The translations under genes and the position numbers were made by a program. The notes below the pieces were generated by a model. It did no database searches. It had not been told where the DNA came from and worked only from the letters and a program-made list of their open reading frames with translations. This document shows positions 8,814-16,391 of a stretch of DNA of 64,000 bases, piece by piece. This DNA is from Lignipirellula cremea (GTDB lineage Bacteria; Planctomycetota; Planctomycetia; Pirellulales; Pirellulaceae): assembly GCF_007751035.1 (NCBI RefSeq), contig NZ_CP036433.1, positions 3,267,001 through 3,331,000 on the forward strand, written 5' to 3'. Numbering within the stretch: position 1 is the stretch's first letter; every line of letters starts with the position of its first letter.

Positions 8814-10151
8814 TTAGAACAGCTCGTGGATCGGCTTGCCGCCGTTCACGATCGGGATCGGCCGGCCTTGCGGGGTGAGGTATTCCTGATGGGGATCAAT
8901 CCCCAGCTTGGTGAACAGCGTGCAGGCGAAGTCCTCGACCGACAGCGGACGATCGAGCGGACCGGAGCCGCGTTTGTCGGTGGAGCCCACGATCGCACCG
9001 CGGGGGACGCCGGCGCCGGCGGCGACGACCGACATGGCGCCGGGCCAGTGATCCCGGCCGGCGTTTTTGTTGATGGTGGGCGTGCGGCCGAATTCACCCA
9101 GGGCCAGCACCAGCGTGTCTTCCAGCAGGCCGCGATCTTCCAGATCCAGCAGCAGCGTGGAAAACGCCTGGTCAAAGATCGGCAGGTAACGGGCCTTGAG
9201 ATAGGTGAAAATGTTGGCGTGATGATCCCAGCCGGCATGCTGCACGGTGACAAACGGCACGCCCGCTTCGACCAGGCGGCGGGCCAGCAGGCATTGCTGG
9301 CCGACCATGGTGCGGCCGTAAGCATCGCGAGCCTTTTCCGATTCCTGGCTGAGGTCGAACGCCTGTTTGGCCTGGGTCGAAGTGACCAGGCTTTGCGCCT
9401 GCTGGTAGAAGTTATCGAGCCCCCGGGCCGGGTCGGCCGCGGCCGCTTCTTCGATCCGTTCCAGGTTGTCGAGCGTCCGCCGCAGGTTCAGCCGCGACAT
9501 GGCCCGTCCTTCGGCCAGGCCGGGCGGCAGGGTCATATCGGCCAGCTGGAAGTTCGGGTCGTTCGGGTTGTCCGCCACCAGAAACGGCGCGTACTTGCTG
9601 CCGAGAAAGCTGGGACCGCCGGACCGCAACGGCCCCGGCAGGGCGAACTGCACATACGGCGGCAAGCCGGACGCCGCTCCGATCTCTTTGGCGATCGTCG
9701 AGCCGAAACTGGGATGAAAGCTGGCCGAGTCGCCGCAACCGATCGGCGTGGGCGTAGGGCGGCCCGTCGTCAGATAATGATTGCCGCCGCCGTGTCCCGG
9801 GTCATGGTGGGAGATGGAGCGAATGACGGTCGTCAGGTGCATCACCTTCGACGTCTTCGGCAGCAGGTGGCAAATCTGAATGCCGGGCTGGCTGGTATCG
9901 ATCGGCGAGAACTCGCCCCGCAACTCGACCGGCGCTTCCGGCTTGGGGTCGAACGTTTCGTAGTGGCTGGGGCCGCCGTCCATCCAGATATAGATGCAGC
10001 GTTTGGCCTGGGCCTTGCGGGCCAGTTCGCGGGCTTCTGTTTCCGCCTGGAGCCGCAGCAACGAGGACAGTCCCAGTCCAGCGGCGCCGCCGAGTCCCGT
10101 CTGCAGAAAGTTCCGGCGCGATCGTCCGTCGCAATAGGGGCCTGGTTTCAT
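8814..10151 (-). CDS. DUF1501 protein with Tat signal
   Basis: 445 residues. The N-terminus has a twin-arginine signal (RSRRNFLQTGLGGAAGLGLS), so the folded protein is exported. The body is the DUF1501 fold, an alkaline-phosphatase/sulfatase-like domain very abundant in planctomycetes: RCIYIWMDGGPSHYETFDPK, HDPGHGGGNHYLTTGRP, VPFVTVQHAGWDHHANIF, LVLALGEFGRTPTIN and AGRDHWPGAMSV carry the putative metal ligands. It sits 41 bases after the DUF1549/DUF1553 gene; this pairing is almost invariant in planctomycetes and suggests a shared surface role, possibly in handling complex carbohydrates, which remains inference. Confidence 0.93.
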   Translation of the reverse strand: MKPGPYCDGRSRRNFLQTGLGGAAGLGLSSLLRLQAETEARELARKAQAKRCIYIWMDGGPSHYETFDPKPEAPVELRGEFSPIDTSQPGIQICHLLPKTSKVMHLTTVIRSISHHDPGHGGGNHYLTTGRPTPTPIGCGDSASFHPSFGSTIAKEIGAASGLPPYVQFALPGPLRSGGPSFLGSKYAPFLVADNPNDPNFQLADMTLPPGLAEGRAMSRLNLRRTLDNLERIEEAAAADPARGLDNFYQQAQSLVTSTQAKQAFDLSQESEKARDAYGRTMVGQQCLLARRLVEAGVPFVTVQHAGWDHHANIFTYLKARYLPIFDQAFSTLLLDLEDRGLLEDTLVLALGEFGRTPTINKNAGRDHWPGAMSVVAAGAGVPRGAIVGSTDKRGSGPLDRPLSVEDFACTLFTKLGIDPHQEYLTPQGRPIPIVNGGKPIHELF

Positions 10152-10192
10152 GGCAAGGCTTCGGGGAAAAGGGAGTGAACAGGGCGAGCGGC

Positions 10193-12685
10193 TTAGTGGT
10201 TCAGTACAAATTCGGCCGAGTTAATCAGGGACCACAAAATGTCTTCGGCTGCGCTTCGCCGTGTGGCGTCGGGAGCCGTAAATGCCGTGGCGGCGGCCGC
10301 CTGTTCCGCGTCGGTCGGCGGTCGCCCATAGGCGGCCAGATACAGGGCGGCGATGATCTCTGCGGGCGTGCGATCGCTGGCGGCGAGTGCGGCGGCGCGA
10401 CCGGCTGGATCGGTGATTTTGTCGCTGACCAGCGGGCCGTTCATCAGGTGCAGCACCTGGCTGAGCGTCGTCTCGTTCACCCGTTCGCACTGGCAGACCG
10501 TTTTCCGGGCGGGTCGGCCGAACGTATCCAGGAACCGCGAGGGCAGCTCATGATTCCAGGCCTGGACCGCGCGGGCGCCTGCCGGCATGCCGGCCAGTTC
10601 TTCGTGCGAGCCGGTCACATCGCCCACAGCGTCCAGCAGGACTTCGGCCCCCAGACGTTTCCGGTACGCCCGGGAGTAGTTCTGGGTGTCGCGAGCGTTC
10701 ATGGCGTTGGGCAGCGAGCTCAAACCGTACAGACGGGAAACGGCGATTGTCCGTAGCAGGTGTTTCATGTCGTAGTCGTGCTGGACGAAGTCTTCCACTA
10801 GCGCCGCCAGTAGCGGTTCGTTGGTCGCGGGGTTGGTGTCTCGCATGTCGTCGATCGGCTCGACCAGCCCGCGTCCCATCAGCTGGGACCAGACCCGGTT
10901 CACGATCGCCCTGGCGACGAACGGGTTATCGGGCTGCGTCATCCAGTCGGCCAGTTCCTGCCGGGGATCCTGCTGCAGGTCAATCTCCAGCGGCTCGCCG
11001 AGCAGCACCTGGGGCAGGACGACTTCGCTGGTCCGGGGGTGCTTGACCTCCCCTTTGTCGCCGACGTAGTAGATCTGCTCGGAACCGTCTCCTTTTTTCT
11101 GCTGCATCCGGGCGAAGAAGGCGGCGAGGCCGAAGAAGTCTTCTTGCCCCCAGTTTTCATAGGGGTGGTGGTGGCACTTGGCGCATTCCAGACGGACACC
11201 CAGGAACACCTGGCTAACGGCGATCGAGGCCTCTTCCGGCTTGGCGAACGCTTTGTAGAAATGGACGGCCCAGTTCTGCTGGGTGGAGCCTTGCGCGGTC
11301 ATCAGGTCGTGCAAAAACTCGTCGTACGGCTGGTTCCGGACGAGCGCTTCGTGCAGGCCCTGGTGGTACTGGAAGGCCGCTTTGGCTCCCAGATCGGCCG
11401 CGTTGACTTTGAGCAGATCGGCCCACTTGAGGGCCCAGTAATCGGCGTATTCGGGCCGGGCCAGCAGACGATCAACCAGGGCGATCCGTTTGTTCGGATC
11501 GCTGTCGGCCAGAAAAGCGGATGCTTCCTCAGGCGTGGGCAGCCGGCCGATCAGGTCCAGGCAAGCGCGCCGGTGAAACACGGCGTCGGCGGCCGGCGGC
11601 GACGGCAACAGGTGCAGCTGCCGCCATTTGTCGGCTGCCAGGCGATCGATGAAATGCGTCTGGTCCCAGGCCGCCAGGCCGGCGGCCACATCGGCCTCTT
11701 TGTTGATCGGCACGGTGATCCGGCAGGACGCCACCTGATCGCGATAACGGGCCACGATGGCCGCTTCGCCAGCCAGCATGGTCGTCTGGATGCGGCCCTG
11801 CATGTCGACCAGGGCAAGCGTTTCGTCGTTCGAGCTGTATAGCGCTTCGTGAGTCACGTCGCGGCTGGTCCCGTCGGACAGATGGGCCGTCACCAGCAAA
11901 CGTTGCGGCTGCATCTCGCTCATGACGCGTTGCGTGGGGAACACGGAGAGGCCCGTCACCTGCGGGGCGTCGGCCTGGCCGACCGGCATGCCGGAGCGGA
12001 TCCAGCGGAGCAGACGCTGGTACTCGGCCGACTCCTGCGTCAGCTTGCGACCGCCGCCATGCGGCGTGAGATTGGCGGCCTTGGTGAGGAGCAGCGAGCG
12101 TTCCGGCGCGGCAGGGAACAGCCGACGTCCTTTCGCCTGGCGGACGAGCGCGTCGTAGTCGGCGGCGGCGTCGAAGCCAAAGACCGACAGTTGAAAGCCG
12201 TTCTGCCCGCCCTGTTTCCCATGGCAACTGCCGGCGTTGCAGCCCGCCTTGGAGAGCAGCGGGACGATATCGTTGGCAAAGTGGAGGGGCGAAACGAACG
12301 TCGCCTGCACGACCGTCACCTGGATCGACGCCGTTTGCGTTTCCCAGGAAGCGGTGATCGTGGTCGTACCATCGGCGACCGGGGTGACAATGCCGCTGTC
12401 GCTGACCAGAGCGACCTGCGGGTTCGAGCTGGCGAACTGGGTGCGATCGGTGACATCGGTCTCCCGGTCCGCTGCGGTCCAGGTGACCAGCAGTTGCTGC
12501 TGCGACTCGGCTCCCGTCAACGTCGTAACCGGCGGATCTACCCGCAAGGCTGGAGAGTCGGCCGCCTGCAGGCAGGCATTTCCCAGCACCACGCCCACGA
12601 GCACGACGAAGCCGACCCTCGCCTGGGTGCGCGAGAAACGGGTCGCGAAGAATTGCGACAAAGGATACAGCTGGCGGGCAAACAT
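10193..12685 (-). CDS. DUF1549/DUF1553 surface protein with Ig-like domains and cytochrome-like CxxxxCH
   Basis: 830 residues from the ATG at 12685 (MFARQLYPL), chosen because a signal segment (VGFVVLVGVVLGNACLQAA) follows; the open frame reaches 13060 but the extra part has no protein character. Order: a BIG2-like Ig domain (about 50-130), a haem-like site CNAGSCHGKQGG near 150 (planctomycete-cytochrome type), a second BIG2-like domain (about 245-330), DUF1549 (HRRACLDLIGRLPTPEEA onward) with CAKCHHHPYENW inside, and DUF1553 near the end (VARAIVNRVWSQLMGRG). It is the first gene of the leftward trio with DUF1501 and PPC genes. Redox or glycan-related function is inferred in the literature for this family, not proven here. 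Confidence 0.92.
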   Translation of the reverse strand: MFARQLYPLSQFFATRFSRTQARVGFVVLVGVVLGNACLQAADSPALRVDPPVTTLTGAESQQQLLVTWTAADRETDVTDRTQFASSNPQVALVSDSGIVTPVADGTTTITASWETQTASIQVTVVQATFVSPLHFANDIVPLLSKAGCNAGSCHGKQGGQNGFQLSVFGFDAAADYDALVRQAKGRRLFPAAPERSLLLTKAANLTPHGGGRKLTQESAEYQRLLRWIRSGMPVGQADAPQVTGLSVFPTQRVMSEMQPQRLLVTAHLSDGTSRDVTHEALYSSNDETLALVDMQGRIQTTMLAGEAAIVARYRDQVASCRITVPINKEADVAAGLAAWDQTHFIDRLAADKWRQLHLLPSPPAADAVFHRRACLDLIGRLPTPEEASAFLADSDPNKRIALVDRLLARPEYADYWALKWADLLKVNAADLGAKAAFQYHQGLHEALVRNQPYDEFLHDLMTAQGSTQQNWAVHFYKAFAKPEEASIAVSQVFLGVRLECAKCHHHPYENWGQEDFFGLAAFFARMQQKKGDGSEQIYYVGDKGEVKHPRTSEVVLPQVLLGEPLEIDLQQDPRQELADWMTQPDNPFVARAIVNRVWSQLMGRGLVEPIDDMRDTNPATNEPLLAALVEDFVQHDYDMKHLLRTIAVSRLYGLSSLPNAMNARDTQNYSRAYRKRLGAEVLLDAVGDVTGSHEELAGMPAGARAVQAWNHELPSRFLDTFGRPARKTVCQCERVNETTLSQVLHLMNGPLVSDKITDPAGRAAALAASDRTPAEIIAALYLAAYGRPPTDAEQAAAATAFTAPDATRRSAAEDILWSLINSAEFVLNH

Positions 12686-13179
12686 AAGCCCTGCGTAGGT
12701 TGGAGGGAGTGGGAACGGGAGAGGCAGGCAGGAACGTGCACCAGGCCGACAACCCGAACGCACAGGTCGCTCGGATTCGCCATGCGGATCAACCGCGTCG
12801 ATCAACGAACCCTGGGTGGCAAGGGGAAACCGCTTGAAGAACACGTCAATCAATCTTGATAGGATACCCAATCCGCGGGACGCCTGCAACAGAATTGGCG
12901 AGGCCATTCGCCCTGCCCGGTAGGTTCCGAAACGGGGAAACTCTGGCGGAAACACACCAGAGGGGGGGCGTGCTGGCAAAGCCCGGGTGGCCTCACCCAC
13001 CTGGACGACCCTGCTTTCCCGGGCGGGCCCGTCTGCCAGGCCACCATACTGCTCGGACAACCGTGATTGACACCCAGGTGCTCAACCAAGGCGGTCGCGG
13101 TGTCCGCAGCCCCGCAGACGGACTGGCTCACCATCCCGCTGAGCGATAGGCGGAAACAATCTATCACGCAAAAAACCGC
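12686..13179. other. Gene-free stretch between the DUF1549 gene and the cassette array
   Basis: No convincing ORF on either strand. In an intact integron the integrase gene would lie here and read leftward; I looked for tyrosine-recombinase motifs (RH..AT, LGH, the Arg and Tyr boxes) in all frames and found none. It must include the promoter of the leftward DUF1549 operon. Confidence 0.6.
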
Positions 13180-13208
13180 GTGACATGAGAGCAACTGCCT
13201 GTTACTAT
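13180..13208 (+). promoter_or_regulatory. Candidate promoter reading into the cassette array
   Basis: GTGACA (13180-13185, five of six with TTGACA), exactly 17 bases, then TACTAT (13203-13208, four of six with TATAAT). It lies 34 bases before the leader ORF and about 84 before the first cassette junction, the place of the Pc promoter in known integrons. Found by eye only. Confidence 0.4.
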
Positions 13209-13242
13209 TGAACTTACCGCAATTGAATGACGGAGTGTTATT

Positions 13243-13371
13243 ATGACAAACTTGCAGCCTACAGGTAATACGCTGATCATCCTAAAAACAAGTTATGCGA
13301 CAAACAACAACGCTGTCTCATTGCAGTTGGAATCAACTTTCGCATTGGCGGCGCACAGGGTGAAGCGATGA
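13243..13371 (+). CDS. Leader ORF spanning the attI-like site (42 codons)
   Basis: ATG at 13243 behind CGGAG (spacing about 8), 42 codons (MTNLQPTGNTL to AAHRVKR), TGA at 13369-13371. The stop overlaps the start of the first cassette gene (ATGA at 13368). It crosses the first recombination junction (GTT at 13292), so its end depends on which cassette is first. Class 1 integrons have a comparable short ORF-11 in attI1 whose translation raises expression of the first cassette gene; a role in translational coupling here is an inference from that parallel. The peptide itself has no recognisable domain. Confidence 0.45.
   Translation: MTNLQPTGNTLIILKTSYATNNNAVSLQLESTFALAAHRVKR
13281..13298 (+). 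other. attI-like recombination site at the head of the cassette array
   Basis: CCTAAAAACAAGTTATGC here closely resembles the 3' end of class 1 attI1 (CCTAAAACAAAGTTAGGC, recalled from memory). The crossover would fall between G and TT at 13292/13293. No stem typical of attC lies to the left, as expected for attI, and no integron integrase gene is adjacent. Confidence 0.65.
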
Positions 13372-13778
13372 TAGACTCGTCCGAACTGGTCACTGATGTC
13401 TACGGTTATTGGCCGAAGTTCGAAGGGGCGTATGTCATTGCCGCGACGATCGAAGCGGATTCGACGCTTTTCTACGAACTTGGCGAGCGCACCTTCACAA
13501 TCGATCTTCACTGGTGGCTCGGGGCGAAAGATCACTATCCAGGTGGCCCAATCATTTTTGCCCCCGATGACTTGCACCACCGAATTCGAATCGCGTTCTG
13601 TGTCGAGGATCTTCGTGTGCACACGTTCTTCTGCAGCAACCCGCAGGTTTTTAAATTGTTAATCGAAGCCGACAGCAGATCGGTCGCGTGTGAAGGTGGC
13701 TTTGAAATGTCATTCACGTACAATGACGCCAAAGTTCTATCCGTTATTCCCTGCGATGAGGTCGGGCGCCCAGTGTGA
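13368..13778 (+). CDS. Cassette I: Imm50-like protein
   Basis: 136 residues, start ATG at 13368 behind AGGGTG and overlapping the leader ORF stop. The N-terminal block GYWPKFEGAYVIAATIEA resembles the WPsFHDAEV block that opens the polymorphic-toxin immunity family Imm50; the rest alternates short beta strands (TFTIDLHWWLG, HRIRIAFCVEDL, FEMSFTYNDAKVLSV), consistent with that fold. The key Asp/His of the family motif are replaced (FEGAYV), so it is a divergent member or a look-alike. It is the first cassette gene: the cassette begins GTTATGC at 13292 and its attC begins GCATAAC at 13786. Stand-alone immunity-like genes are common in cassette arrays; no cognate toxin is nearby. Confidence 0.6.
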   Translation: MIDSSELVTDVYGYWPKFEGAYVIAATIEADSTLFYELGERTFTIDLHWWLGAKDHYPGGPIIFAPDDLHHRIRIAFCVEDLRVHTFFCSNPQVFKLLIEADSRSVACEGGFEMSFTYNDAKVLSVIPCDEVGRPV

Positions 13779-13785
13779 TTCGGCC

Positions 13786-13795
13786 GCATAACAAT
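13786..13795 (+). other. attC of cassette I, left fragment
   Basis: GCATAAC (13786-13792) is the exact complement of this cassette's own start, GTTATGC at 13292. The site then breaks off at an IS91-type element; its remainder resumes at 16291. Confidence 0.8.
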
Positions 13796-14182
13796 TAGGA
13801 TTTGTCCTCGCGGGCCGGTGCGGAGATTTCCCGCTGCGAGTTGTTGCTGCGCGTGTGGGCGGGATCGAATTGACGTTCGAGGAGCCGAGGTCAAGTCGTT
13901 TGTTCGAGAAGCCCGGCGCGGCGGGTGGCCGGGCAGGGCCTTAGGGAAACGCTTCCGAGGCGGAACTCGGTCGTAGTGGCTTGCTGCGGAATCGCCTTCG
14001 TTTGACGACCGCCAGCGGGGCGTTTGAGGGAGAGGTGTTGTATCACGATTGTCCGTTTCGCCGGGTATCGATCGTTTTCGACGCCCAAATCGAACGTCGG
14101 CGCGCAGTGGGAGCGCGGTCGCTGCCGCGACTTTTGAATCATCAACACGTGTCGTCGATCGTGCATCGGCAGGCCCGGCTCG

Positions 14183-15310
14183 CTAGGGCGGTTGAGAAGT
14201 GGGGATGGGCCTCGGCGGCGGAGGCGGCTCGAAACGGATACGCATCAAAGGCCCGCCGCACTCGCTGCAGGCGAAGTCGGGCGTCGGCGGCGCGATGATC
14301 GTTTCCGTCCAGGCCAGCCAGAACAGCAAGCCCAAGGCGGCCGCCACCAGCCACTTCAGCGATTCGATCGATTGCCCCGCGCGAGGACTGAGGAACCCAT
14401 AATGACGAACCTTTTGCAGCCCTCGCGGCAGGACGTGCTGCAGAAATCGCCGCACGAACTCGTCTGCGTCCAGCCGCATCGTGCGCCATCGCTGCGAACC
14501 GCTGCGGCGATAGCGGAACGTCACCGATTGTTCGTCGCAGGCCACGATCCGCTTGTCGGACAGGGCGACGCGAAACACGTACGGCGCCAGATACTTGACC
14601 GCCGCCGCGCCGTCGCCGACCGCCTGGCAATCGACCACCCAGGACTCGCTCCAGACCGAGTCGTCGACCTCGTCCAGCAAGCCCTCTGCGTCAAGCGCCG
14701 CACGCAGCTTCCCGCGGTACAGGAGTGACAGAGGTTGACACGGCAGAAAGAAGTTGGTCGGCGTCTGCCGCCATTGGCCTTCCGCGTCCAGCCCTCCGCC
14801 GGGAACGACGTAATGCAGGTGCGGATGATAGTTCAAGTCGCGGCCCCAGGTGTGCAACGCTCCGAAGAAGCCCAGCGTCGTGACGCCTAACCGTTTCGGG
14901 TCGGCGGCCAACGTCTTGAGGGCGTCACTCGAAGCGCGGAACATGGCGGCGTACGCGGCGCGCGGGTGTCGCCGAGCGAACTCGCGGAACGCCTGGGGAA
15001 CCGTGAACGTCAACAAGAAGTAATGGCACGGCAGCAGCCTGGCGAGCTGTCGTTCGCACCAGACGCCGCCTTTCTCGCTTTGACAGCTGGGGCAATGGCG
15101 GTTGCCGCACGAGCGACCCATCACATGCGCCTGCCCGCACTGGCGGCAGGCGTAATGCACGGTCCCCAACTCGCCGGTGCGGCAAGCCATGATGCAGCGC
15201 AGCACGCGTTTCTGTTCGACAGGCATCGTCGTCGCGTGGCGTTCCAGGTAGGCGGGACCGTGCCGACGAAGAACATCGGCGACCGTCAGCATCGACCTGC
15301 GCTCCCGCAT
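14183..15310 (-). CDS. IS91-family HUH (Y2) transposase
   Basis: 375 residues. An N-terminal zinc-binding domain is intact (C55, C58, C68, H72, C73, C76: CRQCGQ then CGNRHCPSC). The HUH metal site is HPHLH at 162-166 within LNYHPHLHYVVPGGG, and the paired catalytic tyrosines lie in YLAPY (240-244). This set defines rolling-circle IS91 transposases, which nick single-stranded ends and need no DDE triad. The C-terminus has a possible membrane-like or hydrophobic segment (LKWLVAAALGLLFWLAW), a CxxC, and a Pro-rich end. Start at 15310 (MRERRSML) or 15292 (MLTVADVL, the more usual family start). It lies inside the downstream end of the recombinase frame, so the two are translationally linked. Confidence 0.93.
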   Translation of the reverse strand: MRERRSMLTVADVLRRHGPAYLERHATTMPVEQKRVLRCIMACRTGELGTVHYACRQCGQAHVMGRSCGNRHCPSCQSEKGGVWCERQLARLLPCHYFLLTFTVPQAFREFARRHPRAAYAAMFRASSDALKTLAADPKRLGVTTLGFFGALHTWGRDLNYHPHLHYVVPGGGLDAEGQWRQTPTNFFLPCQPLSLLYRGKLRAALDAEGLLDEVDDSVWSESWVVDCQAVGDGAAAVKYLAPYVFRVALSDKRIVACDEQSVTFRYRRSGSQRWRTMRLDADEFVRRFLQHVLPRGLQKVRHYGFLSPRAGQSIESLKWLVAAALGLLFWLAWTETIIAPPTPDFACSECGGPLMRIRFEPPPPPRPIPTSQPP

Positions 15311-16187
15311 CCAAGGCGGCGCCGACGCCTTGCATCAGCTGATCGATGATCTGGCGCGTATGTTCGCCGCCGGGCTCGGTGACGTGCAGGTACCGCGCGG
15401 TGGTCTGCAACGAACTATGGCCCAGCAGCTGCTGCACGCGTCGCAACCCGACGCCGGCTTCGATCAGGTGCGAGGCGTAGCTGTGCCGCAGCGTAGGAAT
15501 CGAGACCGATTTGGCCAGCCCTGACTGATCGACGACCCGCTTCCAGGCGCCCTGCACGCTGGCTTCGGCCATCGGCTTGTCGGCGACGCCGCCTTGGTTG
15601 CGGCCGCGTCCCAAAGCGGGAAACAACCAGCGCGGGTTACGATGTTCGAGCCAGTAACGGCGCAACATCGCCAGCAGTTCTTGCGGCAGGAGAATAAAGC
15701 GATCCTTGGCGCCTTTGCCGCGATGCACATGCAGCATCATCCGCTGGCTGTCGAGATCGGCGACCTGCAGATGCAGCCCTTCATTGAGCCGCAAGCCGCA
15801 AGCGTAGACCGTCCACAAGTAAGCCCGGTTGTGGCGCGTCCGCACGGCGGCGAGCAACTGCCGCACCTCTGGCCGCGACAGCACGTCGGGCAACGTCTTC
15901 TGCGGCGGGATGCGAATGTTGCACAGCGTGGCCCAAGCGCGCGGCGCGGTATAGTGATAAAAGAACTTCACGCCATTGACAGCCACACGCATCGAGCCGG
16001 GAGCAAAACCGCAGTCATTCTTGAGATACAGCAAATACTGCCGCACCTGCTCCTCGCTCAGCCGATCCGGCGGCGTGCGAAAGTGTTCGGCCAACTTCCG
16101 CACCGCCCGCAGATACGCCTCCTGGGTGCGTTCGCTCAAGCCCCGCAGCTGCAGGTCTTCCGTCATCCGCCGTCGCAATTCGCTCAT
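14925..16187 (-). CDS. IS91-associated tyrosine recombinase, C-terminally extended
   Basis: Start ATG at 16187 behind AGGAGG. A SAM-like N-terminal domain (RGLSERTQEAYLRAVRKLA) precedes the catalytic domain with R133 (ACGLRLNEG), K158 (RGKGAKDR), R234 in PTLRHSYASH, H257 in LGHSS and Y266 (ARYLHV). The first His of the HxxR box is Pro here (P231); I believe this occurs in the IS91-linked subgroup, so activity is not excluded. It lacks the extra patch that marks integron integrases. The conserved part ends near residue 290, exactly where the transposase begins, but no stop follows: the frame continues 128 codons through the transposase gene in another frame, giving an Arg/Ala/Pro-rich tail without domain character. 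Confidence 0.85.
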   Translation of the reverse strand: MSELRRRMTEDLQLRGLSERTQEAYLRAVRKLAEHFRTPPDRLSEEQVRQYLLYLKNDCGFAPGSMRVAVNGVKFFYHYTAPRAWATLCNIRIPPQKTLPDVLSRPEVRQLLAAVRTRHNRAYLWTVYACGLRLNEGLHLQVADLDSQRMMLHVHRGKGAKDRFILLPQELLAMLRRYWLEHRNPRWLFPALGRGRNQGGVADKPMAEASVQGAWKRVVDQSGLAKSVSIPTLRHSYASHLIEAGVGLRRVQQLLGHSSLQTTARYLHVTEPGGEHTRQIIDQLMQGVGAALDAGAQVDADGRRCSSSARSRLPGTPRDDDACRTETRAALHHGLPHRRVGDRALRLPPVRAGACDGSLVRQPPLPQLSKRERRRLVRTTARQAAAVPLLLVDVHGSPGVPRVRSATPARRVRRHVPRFE

Positions 16188-16290
16188 GATCAACCTCCTG
16201 GAAAAACGCAAAGAAAAACGTCCTTCCAAGGATGGCGTACAACTACAGCGAAGGGGTAAAATCAAAACCTGCCGCGCAGCGGCTTCCTTG

Positions 16291-16379
16291 AACAATGCGT
16301 TGCACCGGAGTGGCGGGCAGCGTCAAAATTGGTTTTTGTAGGTCGTTCACCGCCACCCGGTGAACTCTGATCGTTCTGC
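16291..16379 (+). other. attC of cassette I, right fragment
   Basis: GCACCGGAGTGGCGG (from about 16302) pairs with CCGCCACCCGGTGA (from about 16350) with single-base bulges, and the site ends in GTTCTGC (16373-16379), the start of cassette II. Joined to 13786-13795 it makes a 93-base attC whose outer arms also pair (GCATAAC..AT with the complement of ATCGTTCTGC, allowing mismatches). Confidence 0.8.
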
Positions 16380-16391
16380 AACAAGAGTCCT

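Larger units (their letters stand above)
13796..16290 (-). mobile_element. IS91-type element (about 2.5 kb) inserted in an attC site
   Basis: Carries, leftward, a tyrosine recombinase and an HUH/Y2 transposase. The limits are set by the broken attC: AACAAT occurs at both edges (13790-13795 and 16291-16296), and deleting 13796-16296 leaves a continuous, well-paired attC. The right end has a small hairpin (GCCGC/GCGGC, 16271-16283) followed by TTCCTTG, reminiscent of IS91-family termini that use CAAG/GAAC targets. The 387 bases left of the transposase stop (13796-14182) hold no gene I can support and should include one replication terminus. IS91 elements usually make no target duplication, so the 6-base repeat may be a boundary ambiguity rather than a duplication. 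Confidence 0.75.

Noticed and set aside
12686-13060. N-terminal extension of the DUF1549 protein to a start at 13060
   Set aside because: The extra 125 residues precede the signal peptide and have no protein character.
13891-14166. 91-codon - strand ORF between the IS91 transposase and the element's left end
   Set aside because: No family character and atypical composition; the region is more likely the non-coding terminus of the element.
14925-16187. The tyrosine recombinase as the integron integrase of the array
   Set aside because: It lacks the additional patch typical of IntI, is fused in organisation to an IS91 transposase on the same strand, and lies inside an attC site, not beside the attI-like site.
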